This document shows positions 1 through 11,605 of a stretch of 64,000 bases of DNA, piece after piece. Numbering within the stretch: position 1 is the stretch's first letter; each line of letters opens with the position of its first letter. Position numbers and translations under genes: made by a program. The DNA is from Sarcocystis neurona. Lineage: Eukaryota; Apicomplexa; Conoidasida; Eucoccidiorida; Sarcocystidae. The notes under the pieces were generated by a model that saw only the letters and a program-made list of their open reading frames with translations, was not told where the DNA came from and did not search any database. The stretch is taken from positions 6,389,255 through 6,453,254 of the forward strand of contig KL647289.1 in the NCBI GenBank assembly GCA_000727475.1. The letters are read 5' to 3'.

Positions 1-2
1 TA

Positions 3-129
3 CGCTCCTGCCACCCGCTGAACAACACCGTCAAGTGCAATTTCCGCGCTGCCTACACGTCTCCGTCCCGTGTTACGAAACGCTCTTTCGTTGTTTTTAC
101 TGGCTTTGACTATAGTGCTACAGATACAG
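3..129 (+). CDS. Possible exon fragment of unknown gene at window edge
   Basis: The third forward frame is open from the window edge to about 179, while the other two frames close earlier. It reads RSCHPLNNTVKCNFRAAYTS and continues to a consensus-like donor (CAG followed by GTACGT at 130). It could be an upstream exon of the glycosyltransferase gene that follows, or the end of another gene. I recognise no domain, and an open run this short can occur by chance. Confidence 0.22.
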
Positions 130-833
130 GTACGTACGCGTGCGCGAGTATACCTCTTGGTGAAGATTTGTTCCTCCTTTAAACAATGAGGTTTCCTTGA
201 ACTTTATCTCAACGCGTCCACTGTGATACATATCCGGTGACTCACCTGTCTCTGCCTCTTCAGGATCTTCAGCGCACGCCTAACATACGTACGCATACTC
301 ACATGTATATTTGCCTCGCTTCCATGCTAATGCGATGCTCTTTCGAAGGGCTACAAGCAAGGAGCCCATGTCTCAGGGCACGTAGGTCTGGCGCTCCTGC
401 GCAGTCGTGCGTGGGATCCTACACGCCTGGAATTCACAAGCCGCTGTGCGAGTATCGTCGGTGTGTCTCTGGCTTTCTACGTCTGTATTCGATGTAGAAG
501 GGGCGGCATCTGTTCCTGGCACTTCGCCAATTCTAGAGAGGGGTTCCGCGTACCCACGACACACGTGAGTACGTGAAATCTTTCTTTTTCTGCTGGTGCG
601 TTGCTATACAAGCCTCTGGCTATATACCTGTGTAGGTGTATATCTGTGTGTCCCTTCACACATTTGTGTATGTCCTGTGTTCACGTTGTATTCCCCACGT
701 GTGTACAGATACGTATAAATGCGCAAGGTTACACACACACACGTATCAATGTGTATACCATTCGGTTCTTCTGCGTTGGTTCCCGTTCTTCTTCCTGGGG
801 TGTATCTAAAGACAAATACCGCGCGACCTCTAG

Positions 834-3800
834 AAGAGCGAATACCTAAGGCTCTATTCCGCGGCCGCGACAGCCACCCGATCCGTGTAGGCGTGGTGCG
901 ACTCGCGAGGAAGTTTCCTTCTGTGGTGGACGCAGAAATTACGAGCTGGGAAAGAGATGAAAACGCAGCAGCGGAAAAAGAGTTAACAGGTGGCCAACGG
1001 ACTCGTATTCCTCTTCGCGCGTTTGCTGACTACAAATATCAATTGCTCCTGGATGGGACAGTTGCCGCGTACAGAACGCCCTACCTCCTACATAGTAAGG
1101 AAACATCAAACGCCCGCAGGGGTAACAACTGCAGCGAGCTCCCCACAGCTCCGATATCACTAGGCACTTGAAAGAACGGTTTACCTCACAAAGAAAATGC
1201 TTGCAGAGCGTAGCTCTGTTCAGGCCTGTATCTACAGCTGTCCACCTAGTCAACACTTAAGTAATTCTCTTGCCCGTGGCCTGTTTTATTCGGAGAGGTA
1301 CACAGCTGCTCCTGATGAACTCCCCGTCATCCTACGTGTCTAACGAGGGTAAACCCCGTGACAGAGAGCCTCCCGCTTACAGAAAAGTGTGCTGTTGCCG
1401 TGCCTTTGCTGTTTATTCTCTCTGCGTCATCGAGGTTTACACGTGCATTCGAGCAGGTGCCCCCAGGTGTGGGTGTGCTACCACCTTTAGTGAGAAAGAC
1501 TACTCGAGAGGCATCTTATGCCGCCGGTGAGTTGTCTCTGCACCTTACACTGCTGCGCGCGTCCGTATATTCTGGACGAGCATGACGTGAGCGCACATCT
1601 GTTCAGGCGTGTACTGGTACAGAGTGTAGTCCCGTCTAGTATAATTGCCGCTGTTGTAATGGGTAGAAGCGCGACCTAACAATCTCTTGCATGCTGTGAA
1701 GACTGCAGGAGCATTTCTCGGTGGGAAGAGTTCCTGACCAGGAAGAAAAGTAGTTTCGTTGTAGCGGCCGCAGTGGGAAGGACCTCTCTACGAGTAGTCT
1801 TGTTCGCGTGTGTTCACTCTTATAAAAGAGGGACTTGACACGAATGTGTAGTATTAGTATTGAGTCAGCTTCTCAGCGAGAAAATGATGTATTCGCTGCC
1901 ACACAACGTACTACACAATAGGTCTGCGTGTCTATATGTATATATATGTACACACCTCTGTATCTTTGCCTGTCGCCTCCTTATAATATGCCTTTGGCGT
2001 GAGCATGCTTCGACAGCTACAGAGACGGACACGTGTCCACGCTGAGGTGCCGGGGATGCAGGCTGCCGGAAGATGCACGTGTACACTGTGAACGGTGCTG
2101 CGCCCGTCCTTGTGAAACGTGCGCGTGCCCCCCCACACAGACATGTACATAAAGACGTGTATACACGCATACCGCGCGTGAGATTTCTTTGGGAGAGCTC
2201 GAACATATATTGTCGGTTTAAAAACTGCACGTAACACAGACAGTGGGGTAAGCCGATGCGGCATCGATTTTCGCATCCGCAGAGCAAGCTACGCAGTACT
2301 CCATGCATTATCCGTAGTGTTACATCACGTATACAAGCAGAGACAGTGGCGTCCGTCTACGTGCCCCTCCGTCTCCCTACGAATTCCCTTTTTGCCTGAG
2401 ATACTTTACATAGAATCCTACTCAAAATTGTCCGCCACACGGGTGCATTAACGCGCCGCGCCGTCTGCGACCACTGTGTCGTCCTGAGTTGGAGACACAC
2501 ACGCCGTGGAATAAAAGTGCGTGAATAATAAACTGATTTAGAAGCTCTTTAGCAAAGTGGAAGCCCTATCGGGACACCACGCACCTGGAAGCGTGCGTAC
2601 TACGTCCACTCCGACGCAGCTTCATGTACAAGCGTGAGAATATCTACAGCAGTCCACATGTCTTGTGGCAGTTCTTAAGTTCTGCACACATCAGTACAAG
2701 ACGCGTTCTGTTAGCTTTCTCCGATGGCCACTTCTACATCAACTTGCGGGGAAGGCACGTAGTTACCATACACACTGACACATTGCTATGCATGAGCCTC
2801 GGCGACTCCATAACCTCGCGAGGTTTCGCGTTTACATACGTGTACGCAAGGGCTTCAAGAGTAAACACTGCACGAGCTTCTCACCCTCTGCTTAGTTGGA
2901 AGTGTGGGCTTGCTTTCCGTAAGTGGAAGCTTTGCATTCACGACGATGCTGTGGACTGTACGTCTAGATAGATGCGTTGCAGAAGCGCATATATCGGAAG
3001 AAGTAAGCGGGTGACAGACCTCTACGTGCTCTCTGCGCATGCCTTAGACAGCCGCTGCTGTCGTTGGCGCTGCTCCGCAGGCCAAGCGGTGCCTTTTCAA
3101 CATGTGTATGAAATGTCAAGATGGGAACGCACTTACGTAAATACGTTGAGGGACAACGCGGTGTTTCAGTCTGGGTATGCGTAGGCGCACTTTTCTGTAC
3201 GTGTGTGCATCAGTATAAATGCCAGTAATTGCTCCTTGCAGGTGGGAGCGTGCCGCTGAAGCACGAGTCCGACTACTACGAGTGGTTCTACGGGGACCTA
3301 CAGCCGATGGTTCATTTCATCCCTTTCAAAGCAGATTTGTCGGACCTGATCCAGCAGCTACAGTGGGCGGAAACACACCCAAAAGAAGCAGCAACAATTG
3401 CAGAAAATGGTGAGTACACATTTTGTGGAGATGGACGAAGGAGGGGAGATCCTTTGCAAACAGCGCGTGCTATTGTCGTCAACGTGGCTAGCCACTTTTT
3501 GCACGTGTGACAACCGCACAACTGCGGCGTCAGCGCTGGGGGGCTCAGTGGGAGTATTTAGCTCACGAACTGAAGGAGTACTACGACGGGTGTTTTGGCG
3601 CGAAAGTTAGAGTATTCGTGGCAGGACTAGCGCTAGTTTTAGCAGCAGTAACAAGCGCACTGATTGAAGTAATAATAGTAGTGGCGGCACTGTCAGTGAA
3701 CTTAGCAACTTTGTGTTCGCCTGCAGAATCTGCAGCATCCCTCGGCCATTCAGCTCACGACAGACAAGAGTGAAACACAGCGGCAATGCCAATTATCACG

Positions 3801-6800
3801 CGGAAGCCGTAGTAGTGGTAGGCGTGGAAGTAGGCGTACAACTCACAAAATTATAAAAAGTGTTAGGAGGCATTGAATGAATAGTGTCTGCTCTGATCGG
3901 CTGCAGTGGGAGCAGCGCACTCACAAAGTATTGCCCAAAGGACGCGCAGAAACGGGAGTTGGTCGGGGACTGTTTGTAATAGGGACACAGTCAACAGGAA
4001 GAAGGGAAAGGTGAAGAGTCTTCCGAGAGATATGCAGTGCATCTGCTGTTCGTAACATAGGCAACGGAGCGCGTATGAAGCACTCGTTAAACTCATGATA
4101 GTAGTCGTGGTCTGGGTACGGGAGCAGCTACAGGAAGTATTGCAGCGGCGAAAAAAGGGGGGCAACGTCTTGGCTCTGCACCGGACAAACTCGCCGCAAT
4201 TCTACGGATGAATATCAGCAACACGAGCAGCTGTACCGGGCGTCGGAGCACTAGCGGTGGTCGCAGGGGTGTAGAAGAGGTTGTTGCTGTTGTCGTAGTA
4301 GTAGTGGCAGGTATAGTGTGATATGAAAGGGTAATTGTACGCGTCAGGGAATACAGTAGTAGTGGCGTTTGTCGTATGATACTAAAGAGTAGTAGTAGGC
4401 GTTGCGGGGGATATAGTCGAAATGACGGTTGTAGTATGATATGAAAGGGTAGTACCACGCGTAGCAGGTATGCGGTCGAATTCACCAAGAAGAAGCACAG
4501 TAGCAGTGATCTGACAGTGAAGACACTAGTGACGGCGGTAGTGAGACGACGACCACTACCGGTAGCTGTGAGTGTGGCAGCAGCAACACTGCTGTAGCAG
4601 CAGACGTATCACTGATATTAGAGGAGGTCGCAAGTGAAGCAGTAGGAGAGGCACTATTGAGCTGCTCGTGCTCGGTTGTTCTCCACTGCTCGCCTCAGAC
4701 AAGGACATGTTCTATACGGCACCGACGTCAAAGGCACACGCGCACTCCCTCCCCTTCCTCCATGTATGGAAGTAACAAGGTTCTAAAATATGAAGCTGCC
4801 TACTTCGTGTTGAATTCATGCTGCAGCATCTACAGTATCACTCTTCTCTATCCTGTCTCTCCACGGCGTGCGACGACAGTTTCTGTAGGGTTAGGAGGTG
4901 ACACAGTCGCGAAGCGTTTCACTTCAAAGTATTTTTGCGTGCTAAATATAGGAAGACACATACGTGTCTTGAGCGTTTCATCTCAACGCACATCTTCCGG
5001 GCATATATATGGATCTACATACGTATGCGAACGCGCACGTGTGCCCGTGTATACATATGCAGATTTATACAGATAGAGAACAGAGGTGTCCATATATATA
5101 TATATGTATATGTCTTCGTGACTAGCTGTATACCCTGGTAGACAGGTGGTTCAGCACCAGATGCATAAACGCAGATTCGAAGATATTTTTAAGTTTGTGG
5201 CTGTGGCGCAGTTGCGCAGGCGACAGGAGGCACCCCGTGTACACGTCCGTCGGGCAGCAGCTGTGCGACACATCGTGCCTGAACTGCGCCTGTCCCTAGT
5301 CCCAATAGCAACTCGAATGGAACCCGTGTGCATACAGCAGGGAACCGGTCTAGGGCAGGGGTGCAACAACCACCGCATAGAGTCGCACAGTGCTGGAAAC
5401 AACTCGCCTGACCTGAGCAATACCGGTCCAACGCATCGATGCGTCCGCAGGTTCTGGTAGTTACCCGCCTCCACGTGAACTGGTGCAGCGAGGACTACAC
5501 ACACCGATATGCAGCATATACGGCATGAATCCCCACTTGGGAGCCTTCAGGACGCTAGAACCCGGCACCCGTTGCTGCTCGCACAAACGTGGGGCCGGTG
5601 TCGCGTGGACACCTTTGTTCCGGACAGTTCAGCAGCATTTGTGCCACGCACTCCTTGGTAGCAGAAGCTGTGTAGAGACAGAACCGCGGTTTGCTTTACA
5701 GGCTTTTTGCAGCAGCAGATGCTGGCCCCAGATGATGCGTGCATCAGCAGCATTTGCAGGAAGAATCTGAAGATGTGTTGTTGTTGCGCAGCACGCAGAT
5801 GGCGCGCCTAGATGTCGCTTATTGCTCGTACGTAAGCACCGGGCATCGGGTTGGCTACAATCGTAGACGGGTGTTTCTCCAACAGCAGCACGAGCTCGGT
5901 GCCCCGTTCTTGTGAAGGCCCGAAAAGCACACGTTTTGTGTTGCTGTATGTGGTAGCCGTGGAATAGAGTTTGAGTAAGCTCTGTCTCCTTGACTTCTTT
6001 CCGGGCACCAGCTTTACGGCCTGTACTTCTCCCCTTCTGCTGTTCTTTCATCGCATTGTGTCACTCACTGATTGTCGTTCTAATACTGGCCTTTTCAGAC
6101 AGTGTCGATTGCAAGACACCGTATGCAGGTTAAGCGTCTGACGACTCAGAACTTGGATGCTCGTGTTACTACTACAGTTTCCAGCTCTACCACTACTCTT
6201 CGTACAAATATTAGTTTAGAACGCTTCTCTGAAGGGCAGTGCACACAGTAGTTTTGCCGTGTTATAACGCCGTTCAAGTTGCCATTATGCTTGTCAGTGT
6301 CTAACTAACAGCGCACACCCATATCCGAGAATATAGCTCCCCCCAGATGAAATGTCGCGTCTTCTTAGTATCACGATTACTAACCCTGCCAATTTCACTA
6401 CGAATACTTCAACTACTACTATTACTATCCCCATCCCCCCCACTAAAACAACTAGCACTACTTCACATATGTGTACGTATATTTTTGTAATCCCAAAATA
6501 ACGCAGACGCAAACGTGTATCGCTCCCCGAGTTACGTTTCGTTTCTACCTCGTCATTCTTGTCCGCGCTCTTCTTCATTTTTTATCTACAGGACAACACT
6601 ATGCATATGGGAAGCTCAGACCCAAGAGGAAATTGTGTGGTTGTGCAGCAGGGCACCACGCCAATGCAGAAATACTGATATAAAATATTGTAGTTCTACT
6701 GCGTCTTAGTTTTTCCTTTATCCTAAATCTGTATTCCAGGACTGTTGTCCTGCGCTGAATTAATCTGCAGCACAGAGCTACGCCCGACAAAATCTCACGC

Positions 6801-9728
6801 CTGAAAAAGTGGTGTGCTACTACTACAGAGCGCTTACTGCGTATGCTCAGCGACAGAACACTGAGCCACGGGTGGACGCCGATATGTTGAGGGTGGAGCA
6901 TGAAGCAAGGGATGCCGGCTGTTCTTGCTCTTCGAATAATACACAGCAGCAGCAGCAGCACGCAAGGCGCACAGAGGACAACTACCCCCTCGTGCCTGTC
7001 TATCCCCAAAACGTGGGAGAGATACTACAAGGGACGAAGAAGGTGGGCGCTACCGAAGGAACATGCGTCACGATACCGTGGGTGCCGCTGTGTGGCCGGC
7101 TGCTTTACATCGACGACGTTTCGACGTGTGTACATCCGGTGACGAGTATGCGTGTGTGCCTGCATTGATCTGAGTGGCTAGACTCGCAAAACAGACTAGA
7201 ATAGGTAGGGACAAAAACCTGTCGATTGTTCAGCTCTCACAGCAGCTTTCCACGTTAAATTTTCACTTTACTTCGCATCCGTATGCGTACAAGTACCCAG
7301 GCGACACGCGGACGAGCGAGGATGAAGGGGCAGAGCACGACAGGGTTGGAACATGCGTGTGTACTTTAAAAGCTTAGCGGCGCCACACGTGTATATTGAA
7401 ATGACGTGAAGCCCATCTCTTTGCCTTCAGTGGCCTGCGCCACATCAAAAATGCGTGTGGACACACATATGTCGGGTCAACATGTCTACGTCTACCTCAG
7501 TGATTACCTTTGCCCTAACTGGGAGTGACAACTATGTCATTCATTATTTTGGTGTCCCTCCTGCCTGCTTTTGCTCATTTCTGTAGGGCGTGGTACTGGT
7601 GACCTTCTCCTCCTTCTGCAACAACAGCGGTTTGTACATGCCGAAGTTTCTGCGGGCAGCTCGGCTGTTTGCGGCGAAGGAGGCGCCTCTACTGTTCGCA
7701 GCTGCAGACGGGTATCGCTATTCCTTCCCCCCTGCGTATAGGTTCTGCAACTTCCCCGGTGCGCAGCCAAAGGTGATGTTCCTGCATCCAGCACAGAAGG
7801 AAGAAGGGAGTCGATCTACCGGAGGCGACAATACAGAGAAAAGCGTTCCAGAGTACATGGGAGGGCCCCTTACGCTCTATAACACGGTAAATTTTGTGAA
7901 CAGGTATCTCCCTGAGCAGTACCACGTTACGGTGCCGGAAGACTCGCCCGACGTGATGTCCCAGCCACTTCCCACGGACAACGACCAGAAGCTGGTGAAA
8001 ACCGTTGTAGGGGCAAATTTTGACGACCTTGTGCTCCACAACACGAAGGTAAGCGGCAGCATTTATTCTCTGGCGTCTCCGTGGAGGTACGTACGCTTTT
8101 AGTCTTCGTTTGTTTCCGCGTGTATATACGCTGTGTAACATACATACGTACATGTTACTGTGAAACGAACACGTGACTCTACGAATACATAATTGCAGGT
8201 GTATCTTTTCATGTGTAAAAAAGCGTTAGTGTCAATAGAAGGGCTCTTTACTCGTTTGTAATCTCCTTCTGGTGCTGAACACTGGCACTGGCCGGCGCAA
8301 AGGTGTTGGTCACTTTGAACGGTTGCAAACTAGACGTCAGGATACAACACTCACACGGCGTTCTGCACCAGCGACGTGTATACTGCATACACGTACGTGC
8401 TCACTTCTCCAGGCAGGCAGGCCCGCACGCGTGACCTATACTCGTAGGCTCAACAGGCAGAGTGGAAAGTTGAGACTTGTTTGACGGTGAGCCGTCCTGC
8501 TTCTCCGATGCACGAACGCTGGTGGGACGAATTTGAGCCAGTGAAAATGCTTGTATTTCGGTTCCACTCCTTCAGACACATAAGGAGTTTCGTGTTCTAT
8601 TCGTGCGACAGCTCCCCTGCCCACCGCGTGGGTCATGTGTAGTGTTTCTGTTATTTTGAGCTGAAGTTTCCCTTCTACTGGAAGACACACACGTATACGT
8701 ACGTACGTGCACAACAGTGATTTTTCATTTGAAATAGTCAGGTGCGCTAACGGAAAGCGTTACCTTATGCAGGAAGCGTCACTTTAGCCAGGAAGGTGCC
8801 TCAGAGGAGTACAACATATACCGGGTGTTCTCAGTACAAAGGACACACGGCAAATCTTTGTCGTTCGCCGTAGAGGAAAAAGCCCGTACCGCGACACTGC
8901 GAGGAGGAAGGTGCTCGCCATGATGCTCGACCTGGCTTGGGTTGCGCCGAATGCCGTGCAGATTTGCACATCATCGAGAGGGTCGTCACACACGTGTCTG
9001 CAACATATAGTAGCACTCTCTACGGTACAGAAGAATTTACCAAAGCAGAGACTTCGCACGTCAAGCAGCAGCAGCAGCATTTTTTCCTACGTGTGCGCGC
9101 GTGTCCATGGAGCCATATACTAGGTAGGTAGAGGTAAGATTGTAGATTCATGCGCACGCATCACCTTGTGTCCCATCCGAGCCGGTAACCCCTCCTCAAA
9201 CACAGCATCCACGCCTCCCCGTAGGATAGACAAGTATAATTGTGTACACGTGACTATATACAGTTGGTGCCGTGTACATGTGTATTCGTGTAAACCTTTA
9301 GACTTCCGGTCTGTGTAAGTAGCAGACGTCTCGTCTGGCGTCTGCGGCAGGTTTGCTTCGTGTTTCCACTCTTTTTTCACCTGCCTCTATCTTGTGTGTG
9401 TTCGGTGTGGCCGCTGTAGGATGTGCTGCTCTTTGTGCACGCCGCGTGGTGCGGCTTATGCAAGCATTTTAAACTAACATACGAGGCTTTTGCTGAAGCA
9501 GCGAGCGCTTCTCCTTTGGCGGACACACTTGTGTTCACCAAAATGAATGGATCAGAAAATCGGCTCCGATATAAAGAATTTTCGTGGTCTTCCTATCCGG
9601 TCTTGTGGCACGTGAGCGGGGCCGATCCAGCGCAAAGGAAGCGGCCTACTCAGTTTCGCGGCCCGTGGAATTTTGCAGGCCTTCAAAACTTCGTCCAAAA
9701 GCAGATCAGAGGAGCCAGAAATGTTTGA
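834..9728 (+). CDS. GT90 (CAP10/KDELC/POGLUT-like) glycosyltransferase fused to PDI-like b'-a' module, 5' incomplete
   Basis: Five exons fit by phase: 834-1094, 3242-3409, 6771-7042, 7587-8048 and 9420-9728. Exon one reads ERIPKALFRGRDSHP and DGTVAAYRTPYLL, the FRGRDS and GTVAAYR motifs of GT90 protein O-glucosyltransferases of the ER. Exon two reads SVPLKHESDYYEWFYGDLQP, then DLSDLIQQLQWA. Exon three reads ARQNLTPEKVVCYYYRAL and ends GT90 with a CSC motif, as KDELC proteins do. After a five-glutamine linker it reads NYPLVPVYPQNVGEILQ, like the start of a PDI b' domain. Across a phase-0 intron (donor AAG/GTGGGC, acceptor CTGTAG) this joins GVVLVTFSS and QPKVMFLHPAQ. The last exon gives the a' domain (DVLLFVHAAWCGLCKHFK) and stops at 9728. 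The active site is CGLC rather than CGHC, and no KDEL-type tail is seen. Exons upstream of 834 are unresolved; the exon-one acceptor (CTCTAG) is a choice. Family assignment is strong; the fusion rests on phase and motif continuity. Without the exon-three splice a GT90-only product would stop at 7168. Confidence 0.8.
1095..3241 (+). other. Intron 1 of the GT90-PDI gene (2.1 kb)
   Basis: Donor GTAAGG at 1095 and acceptor TTGCAG ending at 3241 join the codon a|gt, giving ..YLLH-SGSVPLK.., which matches GT90 family order with nothing missing. I see no conserved coding sequence inside, only GTAC/TATAC-rich DNA. Confidence 0.65.
3410..6770 (+). other. Intron 2 of the GT90-PDI gene (3.4 kb)
   Basis: Donor GTGAGT at 3410 and acceptor TCTGCAG ending at 6770 join g|ca to give ..ENA-QSYARQNL... 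The intron holds a degenerate GTA-rich minisatellite near 4.3 kb, a second TAC-rich patch near 6.1-6.5 kb, and short TA runs near 5.1 kb. Confidence 0.6.
4315..4460. repeat. Degenerate 60-bp GTA-rich minisatellite
   Basis: Three diverged copies of about 58-60 bp carry the core ATATGAAAGGGTA (4321, 4379 in the form ATACTAAAGAGTA, and 4439), separated by GTAGTAGTGG-type runs. It lies within a large intron. The composition resembles the TAC/GTA blocks at 49.6-50.3 and 57.1-57.8 kb. Confidence 0.6.
8049..9419 (+). other. Intron 4 of the GT90-PDI gene (1.4 kb)
   Basis: Donor AAG/GTAAGC at 8049 and acceptor CTGTAG ending at 9419 are both phase 0 and restore the PDI a'-domain entry DLVLHNTK-DVLLFVHAAW. 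Several short open frames on both strands inside it are not phase-compatible with the flanking exons. Confidence 0.65.
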
Positions 9729-10649
9729 GAAGAATACTGGTCGTAGCGGCTGTGAAACGTTGTCCAGTTGCAACAAGCAGAATGTTGCAAGACTGTAGAG
9801 ACGGCAAAAAGTCCCGACTAGTCCTGCATCCTGCGTGTGTAGTTTCCAAGAGCTAACGCAAACGACGAGCGCTGAAAGAAAAGGTGGCGCTGTACCACGT
9901 GCTGCCGTAGATGCGACGACATACACAGAGACATGCATGTCTATGTGAATATATGTGAGTGTACACTCTCGTCCGCGTGCATGCGCGAGAATTCGAAGAA
10001 AGTTTGGCCTTGTAGCTGCATTTGAGACGTCCGGTGACTCTCCTGTACTTGTACATATTGAAACCCATATCAGACTAAACACGTCTGTGTATGCGGCGTG
10101 AAACAAAAGACACCGCGCAGGACGCCAGTGTGGCGCCACTGCGACTGTTATGTATACTTATATCCGCGCATACTTGCATGTATTAACACCTCTGCGTACA
10201 TTCGCACATCCTTGTTTTTGTGAATCAGTGAAGAAGCTCTGCGAGTACAAGTGCTCCCCGCCGCCAGCGGTGATACTACACATTTATATATATGCATACA
10301 TATATATATGTATATATATATGTTTATCCGTACACACGTATGAAGCACATCTGGCGGTTGACGCACCTGAGACCTGGGGTGTTGGTGTTTTACGTGTATA
10401 TATATTTGTATGAGTAACTAATTACGATTCAATACTGTATTTCCAAACACGTGCAACACTCCTCACGCACACACGTACACATGCAAATATGTATACACAT
10501 ACATATATATATATTTATATATGTGTGTCAACACAATGAAATCCGTATGTGTGTTTGTATCCCTGTATGTGTCTGAGTAGCCGTAAGATCTTAGCAAGAG
10601 TATACATATATAATGAAAAATATGTGCAGAAATGCAGATGCATCAGTGT

Positions 10650-10672
10650 ACACACACACACACACACACAAA
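10650..10672. repeat. (CA)n microsatellite
   Basis: A run of alternating CA of about 23 bases lies in non-coding DNA. It is one of several dinucleotide tracts in the window. Confidence 0.9.
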
Positions 10673-11569
10673 CACGTCTACGCGTCAGGGCAGAGTCTGC
10701 GCATTGCACCCTGTGTGACGGTTCAGCACGTGTGCGGACACACCGCGTTCCTGACAGGCAAGAGCTTTCCCAATTTCGGGCCTCCTCCTGTACCGGAGAC
10801 ACTATGGAAAACGCTTACGCCATACAACGGAACAGGGCGAGGTTTACATGTATCAGCCTCAACAGCCACAACCTTGCTAGAAGCCTTTATATGGGTGAAT
10901 TTAGGAAGCGCAACTTGCCCAGCTGACATAAAGCTTCGTTTCTGCCTGTAGTATATCATTTCTTAGAAGATATACCTTGTCTGACGCTGACTCGCTGTGC
11001 GCGAGCATGCGCCGGTATACATGACAACACAGGCACACGTACACACATGTATATATACCTGTAAAGACGGATATATGAACCTGCGTGTATGCAACCGTAT
11101 ACACATATACACGTGCAAAACGATACACACATGCATACGCTATACACACGTGAATTGTTCTGCAAAAGTGGATGTAATATTCTCATAATGTGGTTGACCG
11201 CGAGTCAACCATTGTCCCTATTGGTAATGGCTACATTGTCCCCTTAAGTAGAGTAGAGATTCTGTTAACTTCTTAAAACTTCATACACTTGACGGTGGTC
11301 TCACAAGTTACTTGATGCAGTATAGTTATAGCCAGGTACGTGCATGGGTATGAGTACAGAGGTATATATGTATATATGTAAAACACATTCCACCGGTTAG
11401 GACACGCGTCTCTGCTGCGCGTTAAGAAGTTGACCGCAAGCACTGGAGAAAAACGGACGGCAACAGATGTGTGACGAGCAAGTATTAAGCTGAAATAGTG
11501 GGACGGGACAGCTCAGACTGTATCTATACGTATGTACACAAGTACACGAGTACACACATATGTGTGTAT

Positions 11570-11605
11570 GTATACATATATATATATATATATATATGTA
11601 TACAC
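11570..11605. repeat. (TA)n microsatellite
   Basis: An uninterrupted TA tract of about two dozen bases is flanked by GTATAC-type sequence in the gene-poor interval. Confidence 0.9.

Noticed and set aside
8771..8915. Open stretch KRHFSQEGASEEYNIYRVFS inside intron 4 of the GT90-PDI gene
   Set aside because: Its frame cannot be joined to the phase-0 exons on either side, and the PDI domain is already continuous without it.
10723..10959. Reverse ORF reading MSAGQVALPKFTHIK..
   Set aside because: Protein-like by eye, but two forward frames are open too, there is no family match, and no linked exon was found.
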